A stretch of DNA of 46,627 nt, taken from assembly GCA_945883665.1 (NCBI GenBank), contig CAMCXV010000003.1:1-46627 (forward strand), read 5' to 3'. Each line of letters begins with the position of its first letter. Within the stretch, counting starts at the first letter, position 1. The position numbers were made by a program, and so were the translations under genes. Source of the stretch: Rickettsia typhi. GTDB lineage: Bacteria; Pseudomonadota; Alphaproteobacteria; Rickettsiales; Rickettsiaceae. The notes under the pieces were generated by a model. The model had not been told where the DNA came from and did no database searches. It worked only from the letters and a program-made list of their open reading frames with translations. This document shows positions 36,110 through 46,068 of this stretch, in pieces.

Positions 36110-37798
36110 TTATTTGCTACTATTAATATCATCATCATGCACCTTATCAACAATCTGCTCCTCAGGAACAGATTCTTCCTGAGGAATTTCATTAGGAAGT
36201 TCATTTACAGCCGTCTGCAATTCTTCTTGAGTTAGCTCTGTATTAAATCCACCCAGAAACTTAAGTATATTAGAATTAGTAATCAGATCTAAAAATGATT
36301 TATCATTGATTTTTAAATTCAAATTCTTTAATTCAAAAATAAAATCTGTTTCCATTTTATCCCCCGCTTCTAAATTTTGGTTTTTACTAAAGACTTTCAA
36401 AGCGTCAAATCCATTATTTTCAACATTAGAAACCAGTTTCTTCATCATAACTACACTATTATCATCACTTACCATTTGCGCTACCAAAGGCAATACTACT
36501 TCATTAGCAAATTTTGTATTTACCTTAATTAATTTATCAGGATCAGATAAGGTAAAAATTCCAGTATATGACTCTGGGTTTTTACTATCTATAGATAAAT
36601 TCATATCATATTCATTCACACTAAAATGCAAGTCAGTATGAATCTCAGATTCTTGAATTTTGTAAGATAGATTAGCGCTCAAATTGATATTTTTTAAACC
36701 CACAACACTATCAGCTAGATTTACAAAATCAGCAGCTACAAATTCCTTGATTTTTAGATCATTTTCAACGTGGTATTTATTAAATGCCTCGGCTAAAAAT
36801 TCTGAAACAAGTTTTGTTATTTCCAGAGCTTGATCTTTCGTGTAATTTTTAACATCGGCAACATCAATATTAGCTTTTACTTCTTTAGAATCTCCAGACA
36901 AACTAATGGATACTTTATTATTGATTAAATTATTATTATAAGACGTGTCTAGTTTAAGATCAAATAACTCTTTATTAATATCAAAATTTTCAACTAACTT
37001 GGATGTTAACTCTGCAATATTGATATTCCCCTGAATAAAACTATACATATTTTCTAAATGTTTTTTATCAGCATTTACTATAAGATTTGCATTAGTTTCA
37101 ACAACAGAACCACCCCAAAAAGTCAAATTATAATTATTGGAAAGATCACGAACAAAATCCTTAAATTTTTTATCTTTTTGAGAGAGAGATACATCAGGCA
37201 ACTGAAACATTTTCTCTGCCAATAAGTTTGACCAATTAAAGAACCCAATAGTAGCTTTTGCACCTTTTGTATTGGTTTTTACTGTCAATAAATATTGATT
37301 TGTCTTTTCATCTAGTTTTCCCATAATTTCATAAAACGAACCATGATCTGATACAAGAATTGAATTATCAATTGCTCTTAAAACAGTCGCACCATCAATA
37401 TTCCAAGTTATATGAAAAATGTCTTTATCATCTTTTTTGTTAAATGCAAAAGATGGGTTTTCTATAAAAACCTCGGTTTCTCCAGTTCCAACAGAAAGTT
37501 TTTTAGCACAAAAAGAAAGTTTACTAGTAAATGGATTATAAAAAACTGAAATTTTATCTAACTTAGCTTGAAAAAAATCAGATTTTGGAAAAATAGCAAT
37601 ATTTTCTACAATTACTGTAAACTTATATTTATGAATTTTAATATCATCCATAGCTAACTCTATCAAACCACTGTCTTTCTTCTCTTGCAACACTGGCAAA
37701 TATGTTGAATGGATTTTATCTTCAAATTTATTTGCAAGTACAAACCAAATTATTCCAACTATAACAAGAATAACAACAGGCAAAATTTTCTTTTTCAT
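36110..37798 (-). CDS. Membrane-anchored envelope protein of unknown function
   Basis: I do not recognise this 562-residue protein with confidence. It begins with KKK and one hydrophobic helix (residues 4-21: ILPVVILVIVGIIWFVLA), so it is probably an inner-membrane protein with a large periplasmic part. The body is a succession of beta-strand-like segments (AMDDIKIHKYKFTVIVENIA, then IENPSFAF, then LSANLSYKI), reminiscent of DUF2125, DUF945 or AsmA-type proteins, with no decisive motif. The tail (about 525-562) is acidic and Glu/Pro-rich (EEL, PNEIPQEESVPEEQIVDK), probably disordered. It precedes hisS by eight bases. Function unknown. Confidence 0.7.
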   Translation of the reverse strand: MKKKILPVVILVIVGIIWFVLANKFEDKIHSTYLPVLQEKKDSGLIELAMDDIKIHKYKFTVIVENIAIFPKSDFFQAKLDKISVFYNPFTSKLSFCAKKLSVGTGETEVFIENPSFAFNKKDDKDIFHITWNIDGATVLRAIDNSILVSDHGSFYEIMGKLDEKTNQYLLTVKTNTKGAKATIGFFNWSNLLAEKMFQLPDVSLSQKDKKFKDFVRDLSNNYNLTFWGGSVVETNANLIVNADKKHLENMYSFIQGNINIAELTSKLVENFDINKELFDLKLDTSYNNNLINNKVSISLSGDSKEVKANIDVADVKNYTKDQALEITKLVSEFLAEAFNKYHVENDLKIKEFVAADFVNLADSVVGLKNINLSANLSYKIQESEIHTDLHFSVNEYDMNLSIDSKNPESYTGIFTLSDPDKLIKVNTKFANEVVLPLVAQMVSDDNSVVMMKKLVSNVENNGFDALKVFSKNQNLEAGDKMETDFIFELKNLNLKINDKSFLDLITNSNILKFLGGFNTELTQEELQTAVNELPNEIPQEESVPEEQIVDKVHDDDINSSK

Positions 37799-37831
37799 AT
37801 TTTTATATTATTTATATTTTTATTTGTTCAA

Positions 37832-39136
37832 TTAGAATTTAATTTCTTTTCGTAATTTTATCATGCCAGATACATTTATCAACACAAGAATTCCACTAAG
37901 TAAACCCATCACTAGTATAATTTTTTCTTGAGAAAAATTACAGAAAAATATAAAAGCAAATACAGCATAAAGCAAATATATTATTTTACCATATTTAGGG
38001 CTTATATATTTAGCACATTTCATACCAGTTGTTAAATAAGCAATTAGCGTTGTGAATCCAGCAAAAAATAGTAACAAAGTAACAAATAAATCGCTATATG
38101 GAAAATAATTCGCAATTGTTTCAGATACAATGCTAGTTTCATTTAAGTGGTTCAATTTATACCAGGCACCAGTTACGCCAAGCATAGTATTGGTTAAAAC
38201 ACAGATGAAAGTATCGGTAAATAAAGCATAAATAGCCAGTGTAGCTTGTTTTTGAGGATTGATTATATTAGTTTCACTTTGCACTATTGAATCATAACCT
38301 ATACCTATATCGCCAGAATAAACAGTTTTAGACATTCCGTGATAAGTAGCCAAAATCATACTACTACCAATAAATCCACCTATAGGTCCTTGTCCGGCAA
38401 AAGCTGAATTGATAACAGTGCTAAAAAACTCTGGCAGAATATATATGTTACTTCCAATAATATATAAGGCTACAAAAACATATATGATCATAAAAATCGG
38501 CATTATAACAGTACAAATACTCGCAAGCCTCTTGACTCCACCAATAGAACTGTACAAAACCAACACTAATAATACTATAATTACTGCCATTCTGTTAAAC
38601 TCAAAACTATGCTCTATTCTGTCAACAAGCACAAGAAATTGATAAGTTTCAACACCATATAGACATATCAGAAAGGCAGCAAAGCATGATATATAATTAT
38701 TTTTAAACGCATCTCGCAAATAATACATTGGACCACCGTCAAAACCACCTTCATTATTCCTTACACGATGTTTGACACCCAAATATATTTCCGAGTATTT
38801 TATTAACATTCCAAATACCGAGGCTATGATAGTCCAAAAGATACTTCCAGGTCCTCCTATCATTAAAGCAGTGCTGATACCAACTATATTACCAAGCCCT
38901 ACCATTCCCCCAACAGACGAAAAATATAATTTGATAGGGTGAATACCAATTCTATTTTTATTTGCACCATCTAGTAAAATATCTTTTATATTTTTTCTAA
39001 AATTAAAAATGGCTCTAAATTGAAAACCTTTAGATATTATTGTAAAATATAGCCCCGTAGCACAAATAATTATCCATCCTATGTAACTCCAGTAGAAAGT
39101 ATTTAGCGAATCAATAATGTTGAATAAGTAGTCCAT
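37832..39136 (-). CDS. Sodium:alanine symporter (AGCS family)
   Basis: A 434-residue transporter with about 11 helices. SSVGGMVGLGNIVGISTAL near residue 71 is the AGCS signature (GxGNIxGVA), followed by GGPGSIFWTIIASVFGM and the loop GGFDGGPMYYLRDAFK. The family imports alanine or glycine with Na+. Rickettsiales depend on host amino acids, so a scavenging role is likely. ATG at 39136. A following 289-base gap upstream separates it from tsaB. Confidence 0.92.
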   Translation of the reverse strand: MDYLFNIIDSLNTFYWSYIGWIIICATGLYFTIISKGFQFRAIFNFRKNIKDILLDGANKNRIGIHPIKLYFSSVGGMVGLGNIVGISTALMIGGPGSIFWTIIASVFGMLIKYSEIYLGVKHRVRNNEGGFDGGPMYYLRDAFKNNYISCFAAFLICLYGVETYQFLVLVDRIEHSFEFNRMAVIIVLLVLVLYSSIGGVKRLASICTVIMPIFMIIYVFVALYIIGSNIYILPEFFSTVINSAFAGQGPIGGFIGSSMILATYHGMSKTVYSGDIGIGYDSIVQSETNIINPQKQATLAIYALFTDTFICVLTNTMLGVTGAWYKLNHLNETSIVSETIANYFPYSDLFVTLLLFFAGFTTLIAYLTTGMKCAKYISPKYGKIIYLLYAVFAFIFFCNFSQEKIILVMGLLSGILVLINVSGMIKLRKEIKF

Positions 39137-39425
39137 AATATTTTTATCCTTTGTTAATTATATGTAGTTTTTAAAAATCATTGAAATCATCAAGGACGCT
39201 TTCGAACCACAAAAAATTTGAAGATAATAAAAAGATAAATGAAAAATGTTATGAGGGAATTTTTATACATGAAAACAATTTTAGAAATAATTTTTGAATG
39301 AGTAAATCTCTAAAGAGACGAAATTAAATTAAAATATGTTTTCGCTTGATCATAATATTTATATAAAAAAAATATAGTTACAAATTGTGTTATATCATAA
39401 TTTAAAAAAAGATCCAGAAAATATT
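39137..39425. other. Intergenic gap without a recognised feature
   Basis: This 289-base AT-rich stretch lies upstream of the alanine symporter and downstream of tsaB, both on the minus strand. A short TCTC/GAGA dyad at 39308-39319 and a possible 20-codon plus-strand frame near 39239 are too weak to support a site or gene. Confidence 0.3.
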
Positions 39426-40130
39426 TTAGACTAAATGTAAAGGAATTAATTTAGTAGGAATTTTTGCATCTGGTGGTCTTATGTATAATGGTTCTACATT
39501 ACCAAACTCGCCTTTTTTTATTCTATCATCAGCAGCTTTACAAATTTGCGTAGCATTGATTCTAGTAAAACGTGGCAAGATAGTTATATTTGTAATATTT
39601 TTTATTTGATTATATATTTCACATACACCACTTCCTGCGCAAATAATTCTTTCATTATTATGATTCGCAAATAAAATAGAAATTTGATCAATATCGATTA
39701 TTCCATAATTTTTCTTATTTCCAGAATAGTCAAATTCTTGGTAATATAACTGATTTCTATAAGCATTAAGTAAAATTAAAGCTTTATCGAATAGTTTTAC
39801 TTGGCGCATTAATCTATAATAAGACATTTCAAAGTTTGAGATTGTCACACTTTTAATATTACTGGATATTAAAATAGCTTCTGCTACTGCTAGACCAATT
39901 CTAATACCAGTAAAACTTCCCGGTCCATTAGTAAAAGCAAAGTAATCGATCTGCTCATAATTATAATTTATAGATTTCAAAGCTTTCTCAATTAATGGGA
40001 TCAGAGTTTCTGCTTGCATAGAAGATCTTAAGTCTTCCTCATAAGCAATAATATCCTGATCAACTGAAATAGCTACAGAACAACTATTATTGGAAACGTC
40101 AAAAGCTAATATATGATTCTTTAAATTCAT
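39426..40130 (-). CDS. tsaB: tRNA threonylcarbamoyladenosine biosynthesis protein TsaB
   Basis: TsaB is the partner of TsaD in forming t6A37 in tRNAs reading ANN codons. The 234 residues show the ASKHA-fold start (ILAFDVSNNSCSVAIS), the diagnostic FTNGPGSFTGIRIGLAVA near residue 67, and a C-terminal VEPLYIRPPDAK. Length is typical. TsaB is thought to be a dead ATPase that scaffolds TsaD. The other partners TsaD and TsaE are not in the window. Divergent from the phosphohexomutase gene across 76 bases. Confidence 0.95.
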   Translation of the reverse strand: MNLKNHILAFDVSNNSCSVAISVDQDIIAYEEDLRSSMQAETLIPLIEKALKSINYNYEQIDYFAFTNGPGSFTGIRIGLAVAEAILISSNIKSVTISNFEMSYYRLMRQVKLFDKALILLNAYRNQLYYQEFDYSGNKKNYGIIDIDQISILFANHNNERIICAGSGVCEIYNQIKNITNITILPRFTRINATQICKAADDRIKKGEFGNVEPLYIRPPDAKIPTKLIPLHLV

Positions 40131-40206
40131 ATTAATATTTTAAAAACTAAATTTTATTTGTTATAATATCTATTCAAGTTAGAAAATTCAATTTAAAGAA
40201 AAAGAT

Positions 40207-41598
40207 ATGATTAATCCAGCAATATTTAGAGCCTACGACATAAGGGGTAATAGCCAAAAAGATCTATCAACTGAAATTGCCTATAAAATTGGTTTTTGTT
40301 TTGCAAAAATCGTTAAATCTGAAAATACAACGAAAGAAGCAACAACTATTTGCGTGGCTAGAGATGGACGTCTTAGCTCCGAAGAATTGTGCTCTGCTTT
40401 ATTACAAGGAATCAAAGCAGCTGGAGCAAAAGTTACTTACATAGGTTTAGTTGCAACTCCAACATTATATTTTGCTGACAAAATATTTTCTGCTGATGGT
40501 AGTATTATGGTTACTGGTTCACATAATCCTAAAAATGATAATGGTTTTAAAATCTTAAAAAACAACTCCCCTTTTTTTGGTTTAATGCTTCAAGAATTAA
40601 AAATAATGATAGAAAAATTTGATTGGGAGGATATCGAAATAAAAACTAGTCACAAAGAAGAAATCGTTGATATAAAAGAACAATATATAGACAGGATTAT
40701 ACTAAATAGAAATATTAATAAAAATTTAAAAATAGCATTCGACCCTGCAAATGGTTCTGGCGGAGAATTAACCTCAATTTTGTGTAGCAAATTACCCTGC
40801 CAAACTTTTATGATAAATGAAAAAATTGACGGTAATTTCCCTGCGCATGATCCAGACCCAACTATTGCCAAAAATTTACAACAGTTAAAGGATTATGTTT
40901 TGAAAAATAATTGTGATATTGGAATTGGTTTTGACGGAGACGCAGACAGAATAGGTGTTGTTACTAAAAAAGGAAATTTTATTGCTGGTGATCAACTACT
41001 TTGTTTATATGCAAAGGATGTAATAGCAAAAATACCAAAAGCTAAAATTATCGCCGATGTAAAAGCGAGTGGTAGTCTTTTTGATTATATAGAAAAAATA
41101 GGTGGCATTCCCATTATGTGGAAAACAGGTCATTCTTTCATTAAAGCAAAAATGAAGGAAATAGACGCAAAACTTGCTGGAGAAATGAGTGGTCACATAT
41201 TTTTTGCTGATGAATATTATGGCTATGATGACGCTTTATATGCAGCTGTTCGGTTAATCGATATTATATCAAACTCTTCTGGATCAATAGATGATATGAT
41301 AGAAAAATTACCCAAAACTTACAATACCCCAGAAATAAAATTAGCCGTTAGTGATGAAACAAAATTTGCAATTATTGATAATGTAAAAACACTGATCCAA
41401 GATCAAAAGATTAATTTTATTGATATAGACGGTTTACGAGCAACCACAAAACATGGTTGGTGGCTTCTAAGAGCATCAAACACTGGTCCAGCAATTATTG
41501 CAAGATGCGAATCATCAACTGAAGAAGGTCTACAATCTATAAAAAATGATTTAAAGAAAATTCTTTTACAACATAATCTAGATTTACCAAATCAGTGA
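40207..41598 (+). CDS. Phosphomannomutase/phosphoglucomutase
   Basis: The 463-residue protein is an alpha-D-phosphohexomutase. The phospho-serine loop MVTGSHNPKNDNG has Ser105, the metal loop is GIGFDGDADRIG near residue 240, the sugar-specificity loop is AGEMSGHIFF near 325, and the phosphate-binding loop is LRASNTGPAIIAR near 425. The pattern matches AlgC/ManB-like enzymes with both mannose and glucose phosphates as substrates. It would supply nucleotide sugars for surface polysaccharides. AlgC against ManB cannot be decided here. The stop is 20 bases before the prs start. Confidence 0.93.
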   Translation: MINPAIFRAYDIRGNSQKDLSTEIAYKIGFCFAKIVKSENTTKEATTICVARDGRLSSEELCSALLQGIKAAGAKVTYIGLVATPTLYFADKIFSADGSIMVTGSHNPKNDNGFKILKNNSPFFGLMLQELKIMIEKFDWEDIEIKTSHKEEIVDIKEQYIDRIILNRNINKNLKIAFDPANGSGGELTSILCSKLPCQTFMINEKIDGNFPAHDPDPTIAKNLQQLKDYVLKNNCDIGIGFDGDADRIGVVTKKGNFIAGDQLLCLYAKDVIAKIPKAKIIADVKASGSLFDYIEKIGGIPIMWKTGHSFIKAKMKEIDAKLAGEMSGHIFFADEYYGYDDALYAAVRLIDIISNSSGSIDDMIEKLPKTYNTPEIKLAVSDETKFAIIDNVKTLIQDQKINFIDIDGLRATTKHGWWLLRASNTGPAIIARCESSTEEGLQSIKNDLKKILLQHNLDLPNQ

Positions 41599-41618
41599 TC
41601 AACAAGAGGGATAAAATT

Positions 41619-42488
41619 ATGCAAATTATTTCAGGTTCAAGCAATAAATTACTAGCCCAAAATATTGCCAAAAACACAGGATATAAATTGCTCGAGACAA
41701 AAATTGGAAATTTTAGCGATGGCGAGATTAGAGTAGAAATCAAAGATAATATAGGGGAGAATGTAATAATAATTCAATCTACGTCTTATCCTGTAAATGA
41801 CCATCTCATGGAATTATTTCTTTTGATAGACACCGCTAAAAGAGCTGGGGCAAGAAATATAATTGCTGTAATACCTTATTTTGGATATAGCAGGCAAGAT
41901 CGTTGCACCTACAAACATGGACCAATATCAGCAAGCCTAGTAATCAGACTTTTAGAAGTAGCTGGTGTTACCAAAATAATAACCCTTGACCTGCACTCAA
42001 AGCAATTAGAAGGAGTGTTTAATGTACCAATTATTAACCTTGACCCATTCAGTATATTTTTTCCTTTTTACAATAATGACATAAATAATGTTGTAGTTTC
42101 TCCCGACATAGGTGGCATTTCCAGAGCTAATAATTTTAGCCTTTTTCTTGGCAAAGATTTAGTGATAATTAATAAGATTCGTAACAACCATAACGAATGC
42201 TCTATGAACAAGATAATTGGGAATGTCAAAGATAAAAAATGCATCATAATTGATGATATAGTAGATAGCGGCAACACCTTATTCAAAGCTGCTGAACTAT
42301 TAAAATCAAATGCCGCCTTGACCATAGAAGTATACGCTACTCATCCTGTTTTATCTGGTGATGCAAAAGAAAGAATCATGGATTCGCAAATTGATAAAAT
42401 CTTCACATCAGATTCGATTTATCATAATTCTTTACCTAGTAAATTTAAAGTTACATTTATAGATCAACTAATCAGCCACTTTTTATAA
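41619..42488 (+). CDS. prs: Ribose-phosphate pyrophosphokinase
   Basis: PRPP synthetase makes phosphoribosyl diphosphate from ribose 5-phosphate and ATP. Recognised by GNFSDGEIRVEI near residue 29, VIPYFGYSRQDR, LDLHSKQLEGVF and the PRPP loop CIIIDDIVDSGNT near residue 207. I chose ATG at 41619 because AGAGGG is eight bases upstream; the frame starts at 41595. The protein has 289 residues, slightly shorter than the usual 310, and the segment after DR (CTYKHGPISAS) differs from the common PRPP-synthetase pattern, so it may belong to a divergent class. Confidence 0.9.
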   Translation: MQIISGSSNKLLAQNIAKNTGYKLLETKIGNFSDGEIRVEIKDNIGENVIIIQSTSYPVNDHLMELFLLIDTAKRAGARNIIAVIPYFGYSRQDRCTYKHGPISASLVIRLLEVAGVTKIITLDLHSKQLEGVFNVPIINLDPFSIFFPFYNNDINNVVVSPDIGGISRANNFSLFLGKDLVIINKIRNNHNECSMNKIIGNVKDKKCIIIDDIVDSGNTLFKAAELLKSNAALTIEVYATHPVLSGDAKERIMDSQIDKIFTSDSIYHNSLPSKFKVTFIDQLISHFL

Positions 42489-42501
42489 ATTCAAGACATT
42501 C

Positions 42502-44814
42502 CTACACCAGAGCATGTTTTAGTACTTCTTCAATATTTGATACTGGTATAATTTCCAATGTATTTTTAATATTTTCTGGTATTTCTTTTAGATCTTTTAC
42601 ATTGTCAATAGGAATCAGAACAGTTTTAACCCCTCCCCTTCTAGCTGCAAGTAATTTTTCTTTAAGCCCTCCAATTGGCAGAACTTTACCTCGCAAAGTA
42701 ATTTCTCCAGTCATTGCAATATTTCTTTTTACGGGGGTTTTAGTCATGAGCGAGACAATAGTAGTGTATATAGCAATACCTGCTGATGGCCCATCTTTAG
42801 GTATCGCTCCTTCCGGTACATGAAGATGGATATCTATTTCTTTATACTCATTCTCTTTTAGACCAAGTTCTTTTACCCTAGAAAGAAAACAACTATATGC
42901 CGCATCGGCAGATTCCTTCATCACATCACCAAGTTTACCAGTAGCTTTAATGCCGCCCTTACCATGGAAAGAAACTGCTTCAATAGTAAGCAAATCTCCC
43001 CCTACTTCCGTATATGCAAGACCCGTAGTGTGTCCTATTTGATCTTTCTCTTCCGCTAAGCCAAATCTATATTTTTTAACACCAAGATATTCTTCTAAAT
43101 CTTCTGGATTAATAGTAGCTGATTTTAAATTTTTATCTTTTAGAATTTTTGTAAGAACTTTACGAGCCAACGCTCCTATTTCTCTTTCCAAAGATCTCAC
43201 CCCAGATTCTTTAGTGTAATATCTAATTAATTCTAAAATAGTCTCGTCAGGAATTATTAATTCACTAGTTTTCATTCTATGTTGTTTTAATTGCTTCTTT
43301 ATCAAATGCTTCTTGGCTATTTCTAATTTTTCTTCTTCTATATAGCCGGCAATATTAATAATTTCCATACGATCAAGCAAAGCCCTAGGTAGATCATAAG
43401 AGTTTGCTGTAGCAATAAATACTATATCCGATAAATCATACTCAACTTCTAAATAATGATCAGCAAACTGTGAATTTTGCTCTGGGTCAAGAACTTCAAG
43501 CAAAGCGGAAGCTGGATCCCCTCTGAAATCAGCGCTCATTTTATCTATTTCATCAAGTAACAATACTGGATTATCAACTTTTGTTTTTTTTAGTAAACTA
43601 ATAATTTTACCTGGCATTGAACCAAGATATGTTTTTCTATGCCCCCTTATTTCGGCTTCATCTCTAACCCCACCAAGAGCAAATTTACAGTATTTTCTAC
43701 CCATTGACTCTGCAATGGATTTTACAAGAGATGTCTTACCAACACCAGGAGGTCCTATAAAACATATAATCGGTCCTTTTATTTTACGAGAACGTTTTAA
43801 AACGGATAAATATTCAACAATTCTTGCTTTTACTTTTTTCAAGCCATAATGATCTCGATCTAATATTGATTCTGTTTTATCTATATCAACCAAAGTTTTT
43901 GTTCTTTTCCCCCAAGGCATTGACAATAAAGTATCGAGATAATTACGGACTACCGAAGACTCTGCAGACATTTGATTCATCATCTTAAGTTTTTTTAATT
44001 CCGCAGTAGCTTTCTCTCTTGCTTCGTCAGAAAGTTTTAGTTTTTTTATTCTTTTCTCTAAATCTGAAAAATCCGACTTATCATTACCACCTTCCATTTC
44101 TTGCTGAATGGCTTTCATTTGCTCATTTAAATAAAATTCTCGCTGAGTTTTTTCGATTTGTTTTTTTACTCTCTGCTGAATAGAATTTTCAGTTTCGCTT
44201 TGCAGCGATTCTTTAGTGATGATCTCTATAAGCATCTCTGTTTTTTTTAGAATATCAACCTGCTCAAGTAAGCTTTGCTTGAAATCGAGATTGGTTTCTA
44301 AGTGAGAAGCTATTAAATTTGTTAAATATCCAGGATTTTTTTGTTTCTCAAGAATAGTTAAAACTTCTAAATTAATTCTTTTATTATTTTTGACATATTC
44401 TTGAAATAAATCTAATAAACTATTTACTGTTTGATTCAATATTTCAAGATCTGTTATTTCAGAATCAGGTAAAATCGTATAATCCGCAAGAAAAATTTCA
44501 TTATCTTCAATATTTGTTAATTTTACTCGATTCATTACTTCAACAAGAATCTTTGCATTATTATTTGGTAATTTAACCGTTTGAACTATTTTGGCTAATA
44601 CTCCTATCCTAAATAAGTCATTTGTACTTGGATCTTCAATATTTTGTTTTTTTTGGGTAGTTAATAGAATATGCTGCCCATCTTCTATTTTTTTTGCAGA
44701 AAGAAGGGCCTTAAGTGATTTCTCTCTACCTATAAAAACTGGAGCTATTGTGTTAGGGAAAATTATTACATCCCTAAGAGCCAGCAACGGTAGATTTCTC
44801 TTCTCCTTGTTCAT
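42502..44814 (-). CDS. lon: ATP-dependent protease Lon
   Basis: Lon degrades damaged and regulatory proteins. It has the N-terminal LON domain (PLLALRDVIIFPN), an AAA+ module with Walker A GPPGVGKT at 354-361 and Walker B PVLLLDEIDKM, and a C-terminal peptidase domain with the Ser-Lys dyad: PKDGPSAG with Ser677 and KEKLLAARRGG with Lys720. The 770-residue length is standard. The upstream region holds a promoter TTGATT-17-TATATA. Convergent with prs, which ends 13 bases away. Confidence 0.98.
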   Translation of the reverse strand: MNKEKRNLPLLALRDVIIFPNTIAPVFIGREKSLKALLSAKKIEDGQHILLTTQKKQNIEDPSTNDLFRIGVLAKIVQTVKLPNNNAKILVEVMNRVKLTNIEDNEIFLADYTILPDSEITDLEILNQTVNSLLDLFQEYVKNNKRINLEVLTILEKQKNPGYLTNLIASHLETNLDFKQSLLEQVDILKKTEMLIEIITKESLQSETENSIQQRVKKQIEKTQREFYLNEQMKAIQQEMEGGNDKSDFSDLEKRIKKLKLSDEAREKATAELKKLKMMNQMSAESSVVRNYLDTLLSMPWGKRTKTLVDIDKTESILDRDHYGLKKVKARIVEYLSVLKRSRKIKGPIICFIGPPGVGKTSLVKSIAESMGRKYCKFALGGVRDEAEIRGHRKTYLGSMPGKIISLLKKTKVDNPVLLLDEIDKMSADFRGDPASALLEVLDPEQNSQFADHYLEVEYDLSDIVFIATANSYDLPRALLDRMEIINIAGYIEEEKLEIAKKHLIKKQLKQHRMKTSELIIPDETILELIRYYTKESGVRSLEREIGALARKVLTKILKDKNLKSATINPEDLEEYLGVKKYRFGLAEEKDQIGHTTGLAYTEVGGDLLTIEAVSFHGKGGIKATGKLGDVMKESADAAYSCFLSRVKELGLKENEYKEIDIHLHVPEGAIPKDGPSAGIAIYTTIVSLMTKTPVKRNIAMTGEITLRGKVLPIGGLKEKLLAARRGGVKTVLIPIDNVKDLKEIPENIKNTLEIIPVSNIEEVLKHALV

Positions 44815-44866
44815 TCTTGATATTACCCTTAATAAATTATATATATATTTTTAATAGATTATAAGC

Positions 44867-44895
44867 TATATAATAACAAGGTCTAATAAAATCAA
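44867..44895 (-). promoter_or_regulatory. Promoter of lon
   Basis: On the minus strand TTGATT (44895-44890) and TATATA (44872-44867) are 17 bases apart, four and five of six matches. Transcription would start near 44860, 46 bases before the ATG at 44814. The base before the -35 makes CTTGA, reminiscent of the heat-shock (sigma-32) -35 box, but the CCCCAT part is absent. Confidence 0.55.
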
Positions 44896-44971
44896 GTTAA
44901 GATACATATTTTATTATATAATTTATTACTTCAATTTGACTAAAATGTAAAAACTAAAACAGGACTTCACA

Positions 44972-45964
44972 GTGCAAACTCCAGATATGGTTGCAAAAGC
45001 CCATATAAGAATTAATAATCATATACATAACACCCCTCTTTTATACTCCGAAACATTAAACAAAATGCTAGGAAGTGAAATATATTTTAAAATGGATGTT
45101 ATGCAAAAAACAGGATCTTTTAAATTAAGGGGCGTACTTAACCATCTTTTAGCTTTGAAAGAAAATGGCAAAATTCCCGAGAAAATAGTTGCTTACAGCA
45201 CAGGTAATCATGCTCTTGCAATGTCTTATTCTGCTAAATTTTTTGGAATTCATGCACGCGTTTATTTACCAAAAAATGTTTCTCCTATCAAAAAAAGAAT
45301 TGCTAAATACTATGGAGCAGAAGTAATAGAAGTAGAAACTCGAGCAGAAGCAGAAACACTATCACAAAAAGATGGAAAAAATGGTTTTTATTATTTACAT
45401 CCTTCTGATGATGACCAAATAATCGCAGGAGCTGGCACTATGTGTTATGAAGCTTTAATGGAACTAACAAAACGTAACATCAGATTGCCAGATGCAATAT
45501 TTGCCTCATGTGGAGGTGGGGGGTTACTTGCCGGAACTTATCTTGCTAAAGAATTACTATCACCATCTTCAAAAGTAATCGGCGTAGAACCGGAAGCCGC
45601 TAATGACGCTTATAAATCCTTACAATCAGGAGAGATCAAAAGATTCAAAAATTCTCCAAATACTATAGCTGACGGCCTTAGGGCCCTTTCGATCTGCGAA
45701 AGAACATTTAATTATTTAAAAAAATTAGATGGTTTTTATACTTGTACCGAAGAATCAATTTACTACTGGACAGCATGGATAATGCAAACAATGAAAGTCA
45801 CTTGCGAACCATCTGCATCCATTAGTATGGCAGCGGCTTATGAGTGGTTAAAACAAAATAATTCTAAAAAAACAATTCTTATTCTTCTCTCAGGCGGTAA
45901 TGTGGATCCTACATTTTATATCGATTTATGGAATAAGGATCATTTAGAAATAATACCCAAATAA
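44972..45964 (+). CDS. PLP-dependent threonine/serine dehydratase family protein
   Basis: The 330-residue protein is a fold-type II PLP enzyme. The cofactor lysine is Lys51 in KTGSFKLRGV; the phosphate-binding loop is SCGGGGLLAG near residue 180; STGNHALA near 79 is the dehydratase substrate loop. It resembles serine/threonine dehydratases and serine racemase, and lacks the C-terminal regulatory (ACT-like) domain of IlvA, so a catabolic enzyme is likely. The start is GTG at 44972 with AGGA seven bases before it. No amino-acid biosynthesis partner is adjacent. The last gene before the decayed right edge. Confidence 0.88.
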   Translation: MQTPDMVAKAHIRINNHIHNTPLLYSETLNKMLGSEIYFKMDVMQKTGSFKLRGVLNHLLALKENGKIPEKIVAYSTGNHALAMSYSAKFFGIHARVYLPKNVSPIKKRIAKYYGAEVIEVETRAEAETLSQKDGKNGFYYLHPSDDDQIIAGAGTMCYEALMELTKRNIRLPDAIFASCGGGGLLAGTYLAKELLSPSSKVIGVEPEAANDAYKSLQSGEIKRFKNSPNTIADGLRALSICERTFNYLKKLDGFYTCTEESIYYWTAWIMQTMKVTCEPSASISMAAAYEWLKQNNSKKTILILLSGGNVDPTFYIDLWNKDHLEIIPK

Positions 45965-46068
45965 CCCTTTAGTTTAGCAATGAGCATTTCCTCCTAGCAA
46001 CACTTCCACTTCAATAATAACTTCGTGGTCAGGTTAAAAAGCACTTCATAATCTCTAATTCGCATCTC
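45965..46068 (-). pseudogene. Remnant of a small coding region, frameshifted
   Basis: On the minus strand a frame starts MRIRDYEVLFNL at 46064 and then degenerates, while the next frame continues with PDHEVIIEVEVLLGGNAHC and a stop near 45980. The two halves read as one small protein joined by a frameshift near 46030. I cannot name it. The combination of a broken frame and IS neighbour suggests gene decay. Confidence 0.3.
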
